Assembly (NCBI RefSeq): GCF_900747795.2
Contig: NC_041402.2
Location: forward strand, 181,271,375 to 181,335,374
Reading direction: 5' to 3'
From: Erpetoichthys calabaricus
Lineage: Eukaryota; Chordata; Cladistia; Polypteriformes; Polypteridae
Length of the DNA stretch: 64,000 nucleotides
The notes beneath the pieces are model-generated. The model was given only the letters and a program-made list of their open reading frames with translations. It was not told the origin of the DNA and searched no databases. A program made the translations under genes and the position numbers. Shown piece after piece: positions 55,232 through 64,000 of this stretch. Numbering within the stretch: the first letter of the stretch is position 1; the number at the start of each line of letters is the position of its first letter.

Positions 55232-55460
55232 TTACAGATCTCAGAGTAGAGCCGCTGCTCCTCCGCATCGAGAGGAGTCGGATGAGGTGGCTCAGGCATC
55301 TGATCAGGATGCCTCCTGGATGCCTCCCTGGTGAGGTGTTCCGGGCACGTCCAACTGGGAGGAGGCCCAGGGGAAGACCCAGGACACGCTGGAGGGACAC
55401 CAGACCTTGCTACGCCACTGGCCTTCAGAGTGACATTTACAAATATATGACCCCCAAAGA
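55232..55460 (+). mobile_element. LINE fragment, reverse transcriptase C-terminus
   Basis: The plus strand encodes RIERSRMRWLRHLIRMPPGC, LPGEVFRARPTGRRPRGRPR and TRWRDTRPCYATGLQSD, the C-terminal tail of an RTE- or L1-type fish LINE (compare RWLGHVIRMPPGRLPGEVF). Nothing upstream or downstream survives. Confidence 0.65.
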
Positions 55461-57433
55461 GTAGCTTATTCACTATTCAGTTGGCAGCACACGCACTGAC
55501 TGCTGGTTATGCTTCATATCTCATCAGCATTCTTGACACACACTACAGGTTGGCTAAGAAAGAACGTTTCATTTATGGCGGCGATTGAGAGCGCATGTGC
55601 TCCGCACCCTCCATGTGTTCTAATTGTGCTGATGCAATTCCACAATTCATACTCATTCAATACAAATGAAAGTATTGAGTTGTGTACAAAAAAAAAACAA
55701 AACAAAACACGGATTTTACTTTTGACCTTAATTGAAATATTTAGTTGTTTTTAAAAGCTTTTAATTCTGATGCTTTAATCAGTTTTAATACAGACTGTCC
55801 AACAAAAGGATAACAAGGACAAATATTTTATTTAATATCAAAATGTAGTTTTTAAATATTGGATTGTTTTTTTTTTTTTTTTCTTAGTCTGATCCAATGT
55901 TTTTATAATACTGAAAACCATTTATGGTCTTACCTTTCTTTGTAAATGAAGTCCATGCGCCTCTCCTTCTTCACAAAAATCTCAGTCACTTTCTTGTAAA
56001 AGTCCTCCTTATTTTCCTTTAGTTTTAAAAGTCTTAATCTTCCATTTTGGCAGTCAGTCGGAACAAAAAATTCAAATGAACGGGCCGCCGCAATGCGCTT
56101 GACTTTCTGATGTCGCCACCTTACTGGCGCCTCTCCGTAGCGAGCACCTGTTGGGCTCACATGTGCCCCCTTCAGGGCGGCACGGTACTGTCTGCCTCAC
56201 CTTGTGCCTTTTAACTGTAGTTTTATGTCTGATCAGCAAGACTAAATATGTCACACACCTTCATTAAAGATATTAGCCAGACTGTGGAAAGTCAGGGTGT
56301 ATATTAAACGTGTCTGTAAACATTATATTGGCGGCATACAGAGAGACAGCAACAGGCACGCGCCAATTGCAGGCATCACCCCAGTGTGTGAGGGAGAGCG
56401 CAGTCCGCGGTGAGGCTCGTCGCTGCTGCACCTCACGTTTTTCCTCTGTATTTAAATAGGAAATGAGTCAATTCAGAGATTTTGATTATAAACATGATCA
56501 AAATTATTGGAATCATATAGAAAACAAATTTATAGCACAGACCAGTGGATAAATGTATTTTATGTTATCATTATAAGTTTTTTTTACTTTTCATGCCTCC
56601 CCTGAGTGTAACGCCTACGCCACTAGGGGGCGCACTGCCCAAGCGAGGCTCTTCCCCAGTCGGTGTTGGGCAGATCCCCCAGCTAAGCTCATTTTCTCTT
56701 TGCTCTCAGCTGTGTGGCTTTTCCCAGAATTCTTTTTATGTATTTTTTTTTTCCTGGTTTCCCAAAGACATTCCTCTTCTATTTCAGTGCCTGTCCATTT
56801 ATTTTTAGTAGTTGGCAGCTGCTTGCCCTAACTCTTACAACTGAAGGAGAGTTAAGTGGGGTTGGAATTGTGACTTTAACCGCTTGGTCATTTCGAAGGC
56901 CTTGCTAGTTGAAGTCAGAACAGGCAATGCAAGGCCGGGGCCTTTTTTTTTTTTTCTTGTTGTTTTGTCAGACATTTCTGCAGAGTACTTCTGTAGGCAT
57001 CTGCAGTCTGACATTTTGCCAGCATGCAGGTCAATGGGCGCTGAGAGCTTCACAATTTAATCTCTGCTATTGTATTTCAGAATCTGAGACGCGCTGGTAA
57101 GGAAGCATGCAGGCGTGTGTGTGGCGTCCCCCCCAGGTCGTGGCCTCGCTATGGAGATGGGGTGAGTACTGCAGATAGAGCTGATTCAATGGTATGTGTG
57201 TGTGTGTCTGTAGCCGGTGCGGATTTAGGCAGACATTTGTATGTTTCTGACAGGCTTCTTCTTGCTCTGATCCCCAGGTACTCCATTGAACTGTAGGTCA
57301 GCCCACTTTAAGCCCAGCAGACAGACACTGAGGTGAGATGGTGGGTGTCACTGCCTATCTGAGGTGGGGTGTTGGGCTGCCTAATGGCAACGTTGAAACT
57401 TTTTTTTCACTTTATTGTTCAGATTGGAGAGTC
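55461..57433. other. Unrecognised intergenic stretch
   Basis: No gene established. A 76-codon minus-strand frame at 56160-55930 (KENKEDFYKKVTEIFVKKER) looks exon-like in composition but matches no family I know. AATCTGAGACGCGCTG at 57081-57096 sits between CAG and GTAAGG, and 57279-57294 follows CCCCAG, so cryptic or real non-coding exons are possible. Confidence 0.3.
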
Positions 57434-57513
57434 ATGGAAAGTCCAGAGAGCAGCAGTTGGCTCGGCATGGTGGAAGTGTGGACAGGACCTTCGGCTCAAA
57501 TTCTGCCACTTCA
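57434..57513 (+). CDS. Candidate first coding exon of an unknown gene
   Basis: After TTGTTCAG (a possible acceptor) the sequence reads GTC-ATGG and encodes MESPESSSWLGMVEV, then WTGPSAQILPLQ, before CTTCAG and a consensus donor GTAAGG at 57514. Only 26-27 codons are present and I do not recognise them. No second exon in frame was found before the LINE fragments from 57665. It could be a real 5' exon of a gene to the right, or chance. Confidence 0.2.
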
Positions 57514-57664
57514 GGTAAGGACCTGCTGTGACAGCAGGTGGCTCAGTCAATGCTCCCTTCCAATGTCATTTGTATGTCACTCTGATCTTGTGGTCCTTCT
57601 CTATTCCCAGGATTCCCCCCACCCCGGTTGTCATCCCTATCCTAAAAACTAACACCCTTACACT

Positions 57665-58041
57665 TTGAACTTTTGGTCTTGCACATCTTTGAGGACCGTT
57701 CCTTTGCAAAGCACTGCACAAGGGGGCATGTAGAAAGTAAAAATGTGAGGTCTGAACACACAACGGGAGGTCTGAAAATCGAGAGTCCACCTTATGAGAA
57801 GGATTTAGGAGTCATAGTGGACTCGACACTATCAACTGCCAGACAGTGTTCAGAAGCCATTAAGAAGGCTAACAGAATGTCAGGTTATATAGCGCCTTGA
57901 TATGTGGAGTACAAGTCACAGGAGGTTCTGCTCAGCTTTATAACACACTGGTGAGGCCTCATCTGGTGTCCTGGGGGCAGCACTAGAACAAGTCCAGAGA
58001 AGAGCAACCAGGCTGATTCCATTAGTACAGGGGATGAGTTA
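57665..58041 (+). mobile_element. CR1-type LINE fragment, left part
   Basis: The plus strand encodes ESPPYEKDLGVIVDSTLSTA, RQCSEAIKKANRMSGYIAP, then, after a TGA and frameshifts, YKSQEVLLSFITHW-like text and KQVQRRATRLI-like text. This is the thumb of a CR1/jockey-type reverse transcriptase. It is interrupted at 58041 by a Rex1-like LINE and continues at 58771. Confidence 0.65.
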
Positions 58042-58770
58042 GATAGACAGATACTTTATTAATCCCAAGGGGAAATTCCCATACTCCAGCAGCAGCATAC
58101 TGATAAAGAAATAATATTAAATTAAAGAGTGATAACAATGCAGGTATAACAAACAATAACTTTGTATAATTTTAACGTTTACCCCACTGGGTGGAATTGA
58201 AGAGTCGCATAGTGTGGGGGAGGAACGATCTCCTCAGTCTGTCAGTGGAGCAGGACGGTGACAGCAGTCTGTCGCTGAAGCTGCTCCTCTGTCTGGAGAT
58301 GATCCTGTTCAGTGGATGCAGTGGATTCTCCATGATTGATAGGAGTCTGCTCAGCGCCCGTCGCTCTGCCACGGATGTCAAACTGTCCAGCTCCGTGCCT
58401 ACAATAGAGCCTGCCTTCCTCACCAGTTTGTCCAGGCGTGAGGTGTCCTTCTTCTTTATGCTGCCTCCCCAGCACACCACCGTGTAGAAGAGGGCGCTCA
58501 CCACAACCGTCTGATAGAACATCTGCAGCATCTTATTGCAGATGTTGAAAGACGCCAGCCTTCTAAGGAAGTATAACCGGCTCTGTCCTCTCTTACACAG
58601 AGCATCAGTATTGGCAGTCCAGTCCAGTTTATCATCCAGCTGCACTCCCAGGTATTTATAGGTCTGCACCCTCTGCACACAATCACCTCTGATGATCACG
58701 GGGTCCATGAGGGGCCTGGTCCTCCTAAAATCCACCACCAGCTCCTTGGTTTTGCTGGTGTTCAGTTGTA
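58042..58770 (-). mobile_element. Rex1-like LINE with 5-bp duplication
   Basis: The minus strand has one open frame of 188 codons: VDFRRTRPLMDPVIIRGD, YKYLGVQLDDKLDWTANTD, QSRLYFLRRLASFNICNKML, QMFYQTVVVSALFYTVVCWG, RLDKLVRKAGSIVGTELDSL and SIMENPLHPLNRIIS, then the 3' end and a short TATC tail. AGTTA flanks it at 58037-58041 and 58771-58775. It is 5'-truncated at the thumb. The ORF is intact over its length, so it is probably one of the younger copies. Confidence 0.9.
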
Positions 58771-58840
58771 AGTTATGACGAAAGATTAAAAGAGCTGAGC
58801 CTTTTCTGTTTATTTATTTATTGAATTTATTTCAAGCAAG
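58771..58840 (+). mobile_element. CR1-type LINE fragment, right part
   Basis: AGTTATGACGAAAGATTAAA encodes SYDERLKELSLF, the section that follows QRRATRMI in CR1-type LINEs. It completes the fragment cut by the Rex1-like insertion. Confidence 0.6.
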
Positions 58841-59392
58841 TAACATTCCATTCAATCAAGGTAAACTCAACAAAACTAAATTCAATTCAACCCCAACTCG
58901 TGAATAAGGCCAACAGCCCGAGTAAAACTTTTGAGAGTAGTAAAGAGAGAAAGGAGTCTTTCTCCCCGATATAAAAGTTTATTCTAAAATGTTACTGATG
59001 AGATCCTGCCAGGTTTTAAAAGAGTTTTGCACAGATCCTCTAAGGGAGAATTTGATTTTTTTCCAATTTCAAATAATAACAACAACAGCCATATTACTAA
59101 CCGAGAATAAACCGGATATGGACACAGGTACACAGCGATGGGACCATGAGACGTACTGCGCAGGCGCACGTTTCATACACCACAAGCGAAGTTTTATCCA
59201 CTGCGAATGAAGGAGTCACGGCCCAAGAACGAAAGAGCTCAACTAACGTGAATGAGAAATGAGGCAACAATGTGCCCACAGCTAACGACTAACGACACAG
59301 CCACACACAAAAGAGGATTCTGCGCTGCACCCTAGAGTCAACCGTGAGAGGCTACGGAGGCCCCACAGGTCCATAAAGATAGAACGGAAGGT
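58841..59392. other. Unrecognised stretch
   Basis: No gene or repeat recognised. It may include part of the Helitron-derived sequence that ends near 59955. Confidence 0.3.
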
Positions 59393-59584
59393 GCAGGCGT
59401 CACCGCCATAATGTGAGTGGCGCTACTGCGGAATGAAGGCGCAGGCGTCGCCGCCATATTGTGAGTGGCACTACTGCGGAGTGAAGGCGCAGGCGTCACC
59501 GCCATAATGTGAGTGGCACTACTGCGGAGTGAAGGCGCAGGCATCGCCGCCATATTGTGAGTGGCACTACTGCGGAGTGAAGTT
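59393..59584. repeat. 48-bp minisatellite, 4 copies, alternating types
   Basis: GCAGGCGTCACCGCCATAAT and GTGAGTGGCACTACTGCGGA recur every 48 bp (four copies). Copies 1 and 3 have CACCGCCATAATG; copies 2 and 4 have CGCCGCCATATTG, so the higher-order unit is 96 bp. Since 48 is 16 codons, the minus strand reads a repeated LRSSATHIMAVTPAPS, but no start or gene context supports coding. Confidence 0.9.
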
Positions 59585-59955
59585 AGGAATAATGTGCTGC
59601 TTGGGGTTGTACAAACCGCTGAACGCTTTACACCAAATTCAAACACAATACAGCTCAACGATACAAACACAAGCCTGCCTGGATAAGATCAATGAACGCA
59701 GGCGCCTACAACGTGCGTCTGACACTGCGGAAGCAAAGCAGGCACGGGTTCAAAATGAACAAGCTCGACTGACGGATATACAAGCACGAGCCCGCTTGGA
59801 TAAAATCAATGAACGCGGGCGCCTACATCGCGCGTCTGAAATGCCGCGGGCAAAGCGGGCACGGCTCCAAAACGAACGAGCTCGACTAATGTATTTCAGG
59901 ATACCCAACGCCGGGGGTAGGCGAGCGAAGCGATCAGGTGGCGGAGCCCCCTTAT
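59585..59955 (+). mobile_element. Helitron-derived sequence with coding-like repeats
   Basis: Near 59690-59885 two copies of a 105-bp unit encode LDKINERRRLQRASDTAEAK and LDKINERGRLHRASEMPRAK followed by ARLQNERARL-like text. Such charged R/E/L repeats occur near the start of fish Helitron proteins. The end reads GGCGAGCGAAGCGATCAGG with GGCGGAGCCCCCTTA, close to a Helitron 3' hairpin and to 6545-6568. The Rep and helicase domains are missing. A deleted relic. Confidence 0.5.
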
Positions 59956-61205
59956 CTATTTCTATAGCACATTTTCATACAAACAACACTGAAAAAGTAT
60001 AACCTCCATTCAACTTAAAATAATTTAGGTAATGATTCACACTTAATATTTTCAATCTGGAACAATATAATTCTTTTTAGCTTATTGATCCCACAATTTT
60101 TAAGTTGAGGCAAATCATTTAGAGTGATTGGGTGCAATTCACTTGTTTTATACTGAAGTAAATCTATTTTTTAAGTTGTTACAATTTAAAAAGGTTTATT
60201 GGTCGTAACCTGTTTTTATGCTATTAGAGATATTATGAACATGACACATTCCGATGCTGTACTTTTTACATTTATTTAAAAATCTATTGCAAATACACAA
60301 GCATTTTGCAGTGTAAATCTTAAATATACAACAAAAAATTATTCAACGTTTCTACAGCTGTCTTGAAAGTATGTTTTATTACGAGTTCTTATAATTAAAA
60401 TTAACAGTTGAGAAACAGGGTTACTTACCAGAAATCCTCCGTTATAAAAGTCTGATGCTGAAAATGACAGACCTGCATAGCCACGTCCACTCCACTCAGG
60501 AAAGTGTTCTTCTTTTTTGGCAGTTGGAAAGCCAGCACGCTGGAAAGTTCGACCGGATGAATATATATATCTCCCACACAGCACACGAACAAACTAAAAT
60601 ATTAGGTTGAAATAGGATTTTTATGTTTATTCCCTCCACCCTAACTTACTTTGGTACAAACAAATTTTTTAACTTTGATTGAGATCTGAAACCAAATATT
60701 TCAAGCTACAACATTAAATGACTAATCTTAAGTTGCTTGAAAAAGAAAATTTACGTCGAATGAACAACATCAATGTTACACTTTTTTCAATGAATGTAGC
60801 TCAAAGTGCTTTACATGATGAAGAAAGAGAAAAAAAAGACAAAATAAGAATTAAAATAAGAGAACACTAATTAACATAGAATAAAAGTAAGGTCCGATGG
60901 TCAGGGAGGACAGAAAAAACAAAACAAACTCCACAGATGGCTGGAGAAAAAAATAAAATCTGCAGGGGTTCCAAGGCCATGAGACCACCCAGCCCCCTCT
61001 AGGCATTCTACCTAACATGAATGATCTCAATCAGTCCTCATTGTATTCAGGGTTCTCATGGAAGGACTTGATGATGACGGTCATGTGGACCTCTGGTCTT
61101 TAATAGTATATGACATCAGTTACCCACTGACTTAAAAGAGCTGGGCTGGGATTCTCTCAGTTCATCAAGACAAGTCTACATGCCAATAGTGAAGTAAAGG
61201 CCATT
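59956..61205. other. Unrecognised, AT-rich then repeat-like
   Basis: 59956-60780 is AT-rich with no gene recognised. 60781-61200 (CTCAAAGTGCTTTACATGAT, AAGACAAAATAAGAATTAAA) reads like an antisense retroposon end, with the GTGCTTTACA phrase common to L2-type tails, but the body is not recognised. Confidence 0.35.
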
Positions 61206-61396
61206 AGGGTCTTGTTCAAAAAGCGGATACCAAAAGCCCCTACTACAAACCCGTGGGGGTAAGGCCAGGTACACCAGGGTCCCTAATCTTAAAAATTTAG
61301 ATTAGGTGCCTAATCTTAAAATAGTGTAAGGGTGCCTAATCTTAAAGCTGAACCCTGGTCTATTCTGATGGCGTCCGCTTTTTGATAACAAGATCC
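61206..61396. repeat. Foldback repeat with nested hairpin
   Basis: GGTCTTGTTCAAAAAGCGGA near 61208 is matched in inverted sense by TCCGCTTTTTGATAACAAGA at 61374, with a 2-nt gap. Inside, CCTAATCTTAAAAATTTAG then ATTAGG (61283-61307) is itself a hairpin, and CCTAATCTTAAA occurs three times. It could be a small non-autonomous transposon of unknown type. Confidence 0.55.
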
Positions 61397-61710
61397 GGCC
61401 ATTACAGTTTGTTTGTCCTTCTCCACTTTAAGCTCCTCTGTGAGCCCAACTGAGAGTTTTGCACTTCATGACTGCAAAATCCCATGAGCAGCACATTTTA
61501 GTGTTTTGCCAAACAATGCCAAGTGAACCTTGGGTATTTTGCTCGTCACTGGCCCCAACAACAATGCAACCTTAGAATTTCCATATCCTAATCCACAGGC
61601 ACCTTTATGTTCCACTCTGCCTTTTCTCTGGGGGTCCACATTTTTGCACCTCCTGCCCTTTTTAGCTGCATTCACATGTAATGCGTGAAGCACTTCTTGT
61701 GAAAGCCCAC

Positions 61711-61871
61711 CAGTAGCGTAGCGTGGGTGTCAGCCGCCCGGGGCGGAGGAAAATTCCGCCGCCCCCTTATTTAGGTATGGTTCAAATTTTTACAAGATAT
61801 TATTATTATTTATTGTGAAATTTTGCCGCCCCCTAAAAGTGCCGCCCCCACTACGCTACGCCACGCCACAG
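61711..61871. mobile_element. hAT-type MITE with 8-bp duplication
   Basis: Left end CAGTAGCGTAGCGTGGG, right end CTACGCTACGCCACGCCACA then G, imperfect inverted repeats. Flanking octamers AAGCCCAC (61703-61710) and AAGCCCAA (61872-61879) agree at 7 of 8 positions. The terminus CAGTGGCGTAGC is known from fish hAT families. It has GC-rich arms (GCCGCCCGGGGCGG) and no ORF. Confidence 0.75.
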
Positions 61872-61935
61872 AAGCCCAAATCTGTCTGTCTGTCTGTTCA
61901 CATAACGCAACTCGACCCCCAGCACCCTGTGGACC

Positions 61936-62225
61936 TACCCATAGGGTCACGGGGGTCTGCTGGAGCCAATCCCAGCCAACACAGGGCGCAAGACAGGAAA
62001 CAAACCCCGGGCAGGGCACACACACACACACACACACACCAAACACACACTAGGGACAATTTAGGATTGCCAATGCACCTAACCTGCATGTCTTTGGATT
62101 GTGGGAGGAAACCCACGCAGACACGGGGAGAACATGCAAACTCCACGCAGGGAGGACCCGGGAAGCGAATCCGGGTCTCCTAACTGCGAGGCAGCAGCAC
62201 CACCCACTGCACCACCGTGCCGCCC
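61936..62225 (-). mobile_element. V-SINE-like SINE, nearly full length
   Basis: Antisense copy from CCCATAGGGTCACGGGGGTC to CACTGCACCACCGTGCCGCC. The B-box region reads GAAGCGAATCCGGGTCTCC. The extreme GGATGGAT tail is missing. A (CA)n expansion lies at 62019-62038. Confidence 0.88.
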
Positions 62226-63351
62226 TTGTCGAGACATGGCAAACTTAATCTAAAAAAAACTTTTGTCAAGAAACTTCTCAGTTTTCCTGATTGCACTGTA
62301 GCAATTTTTCAAAAATTTCAAAATTTTTTAAAATTTCCCAGTTGACAAATCTCCTCCGTCTTAAAACTTCAGTGGGGAGTGAGTTTACCATTTCGGCCTG
62401 ACGTTGAGAACGCTTGGCTGAACTTGGTTGGTTATTTTGGATTTTTTTCCACTCGTCTGACAACTGCTCTGGTGCCCAATACAAGCGAGTCAGACGGGCG
62501 GGCAGAGCGCACACGCAAACAGCTGATAACACCGCACTTGCTGCTTTAGATAAGTTAACCCTTTATGCTTCTAGCGACTCTTTCTTTCTCACCTCTGTCT
62601 CTTTCTCATGCATCAGGGTATCCTGACCTCTGTGCTCCTAGTGTTCTGCCTCCACAAAAGAAGGTGAAAAGTTTTAATTACAAGGATCAGGAGACGAAAT
62701 AATGGTCAGAAGTGCAAGCAGAAAGTGTTACCAAAATTGTCGCCCAGCCAAATACGTTAAATCAAAAATCAAACCCCGATATACCCAAAGGTGGTTTGTT
62801 AAACAGGAAAAGTTTTATGTTGAAGAATCGCACACCAAACGTATTTCTTTCCAGTCTCGGTTGAGTCAGTAATGCACACACCAACCTTTATGACATCACA
62901 CATTCCTGGGTGGTTCTGGGATTGATTAGCAATGCAATGGCTAGCGTCTGTACCGATACCGGAAAAAGATCAGGAGATGAGACGTTGGCAAGATATCCAG
63001 ACAGAGTCTTCCCAAATGTTGATCAAAGACCTTAAAGAAGCACTCCACCCTAAAACTAGACATTTTCTCATATATTACATACCCCATGTAGTCTGTAGTT
63101 GGGGCCGAGAAAAACTTTGAATCGCATGTCGTCATGCAGAATGGAGAGAAGGAAGCTTATGACAGACATAACGGAGAACTCAATGGTGGCCAGTGCTGTA
63201 CAACAGCAAGTGATGGGAAAAAACATCCATAGGGAATAAAAAAAAATTAAAATTCACGTTGCTCATCATTCGCATTTCAGATATCCAGTCACTTGCTCAA
63301 AACACGCAAAAAATATCAATAAATAGTTACTTCTGGAATTATCACTGCATA
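62226..63351. other. Unrecognised intergenic stretch
   Basis: No gene or repeat recognised. Open frames here are short and match nothing I know. Confidence 0.35.
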
Positions 63352-63787
63352 CAGTGGGTTGAAAAAGTATTCAACCCCCTCTGGAAAGCCACCATATTTC
63401 CATCTTACAAAAATCACAAATGCAGAGTCTCACAGTGAGCTTTTATTTCTCTATGTACATATTTTGAAACATTTAGAGCTTGGTGAACTAAACAAATGCA
63501 AATTGAGAGTCATGTTGTGAAAAATGTTGTTGAAAAAGTAATGGACCCCTTCACATAACACATTATTATTAGCAGCAGCCTTTGTGGCAATTAACTGCTT
63601 GCAATCGCTTTGGATCGCCATCTACAAGCTTAGCACACCTGGATGGAGGCAATTTTTCCCATTCTTCCCTGCAGAACTGTTCCAACTGGGCAAAGTTTAA
63701 AGGCTTTCGTTGGTGAACTGCAATTTTGAGATCACGCCACATATTTTCAATCGGATTCAGATCCGGACTCTGGCTAGGACACTGCAA
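63352..63787 (-). mobile_element. Tc1-like transposon, transposase C-terminus
   Basis: The plus strand opens with CAGTGGGTTGAAAAAGTATT then CAACCCC, a Tc1-type terminus. The minus strand encodes PSQSPDLNPIENMWRDLKIA, VHQRKPLNFAQLEQFCREEW and SRCAKLVDGDPKRLQAVNCH. This is the last part of the DDE domain, with the conserved SPDLNPIEN..W block. The N-terminal two thirds are missing. Confidence 0.8.
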
Positions 63788-64000
63788 AACCTGAATCTTC
63801 TTACAGCTTCTTACATGTAATATTCGATCATTTTCCTAAATAAATAAATGACCAAGTATAATATTTTTGTCTCATTTGTTTAACTGGTTTCTCTTTACCT
63901 ACTTTTAGGACTTGAGTGAAAATCTGATGATGTTTTAGGTCATATTTATGTAGAAATATAGAAAATTCTAAAGGGTTCACAAACTTTCAAGCACAAGTGT
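63788..64000. mobile_element. Second Tc1-type terminus, runs off the window
   Basis: From about 63818 the text matches, in complement, a different widespread Tc1 terminus (GTGCTTGAAAGTTTGTGAAC, then CCTTTAGAATTTTCTATATT). The window ends within the last bases of this terminus. It follows the transposase fragment of 63352-63787, whose opposite end has an unrelated terminus. Confidence 0.65.

Noticed and set aside
59529-60002. A 157-codon host gene
   Set aside because: The frame consists of the minisatellite edge, two Helitron-like repeats and a Helitron-like 3' end, so it is transposon-derived.

Overview
This window looks like nuclear DNA of a ray-finned fish. It has one conserved vertebrate gene, split by GT-AG introns, in a dense background of fish-type repeats: V-SINE-like SINEs, Rex1/L2/RTE LINEs, Tc1, hAT, Harbinger, piggyBac-like and Helitron elements, and very long TATC arrays. 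The style of the SINE and of the TATC arrays reminds me of polypterids (bichir/reedfish). That is recall of repeat style, not a measured match.

The gene is abcg4, on the + strand, coding from 9005 to 33072 in 14 coding exons. The joined exons total 1941 nt, which is 646 codons plus stop, the same length as mammalian ABCG4. Walker A, LSGGQ signature, Walker B, H-loop and six membrane segments are all present, and no lesion is visible. A GC-rich block at about 7840-8079 that ends in a splice donor, plus an acceptor at 8971-8975, suggests an upstream promoter and non-coding first exon. Poly(A) signals are candidates at 33081 and 35449.

Layout. 1-7800: a TATC array, a 2.15 kb Harbinger-like element inside an older repeat, Tc1 ends, and two Helitron-like elements tail to tail. 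9237-32846: the abcg4 introns, which hold three more Helitron-like copies, about ten SINE copies or fragments, LINEs, a Penelope-like 3' end, a piggyBac-like remnant, a 2.9 kb pyrimidine-rich tandem array just before exon 10, and a 3.3 kb hAT-like element in the last intron that itself carries an RTE-type LINE and a SINE. 33073-42400: CA-rich probable 3' UTR, then nested Rex1/L2 LINEs and SINEs, several with readable target-site duplications. 42579-44000: a 1.4 kb TATC array punctuated by a retroposon tail motif. 44000-48950: old repeats and a GC-rich possible promoter near 46250-46400. 49380-52085: a satellite of about 24 monomers of about 93 bp, split by a Rex1 LINE. 52800-64000: SINEs including a 5S rRNA-headed one, Helitron, LINE, hAT and Tc1 remnants, and a 48-bp minisatellite.

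No second host gene can be established; one exon-like stretch at 57434-57513 and the GC-rich block at 46250-46400 are the only candidates. I found no CRISPR, operon or obviously new multi-gene system. The most unusual material is repeat biology: the 93-bp satellite with a 31-codon period, the tail-punctuated TATC arrays, hammerhead-like cores at Penelope-type termini, SINE-LINE tail sharing, and precise nested insertions.
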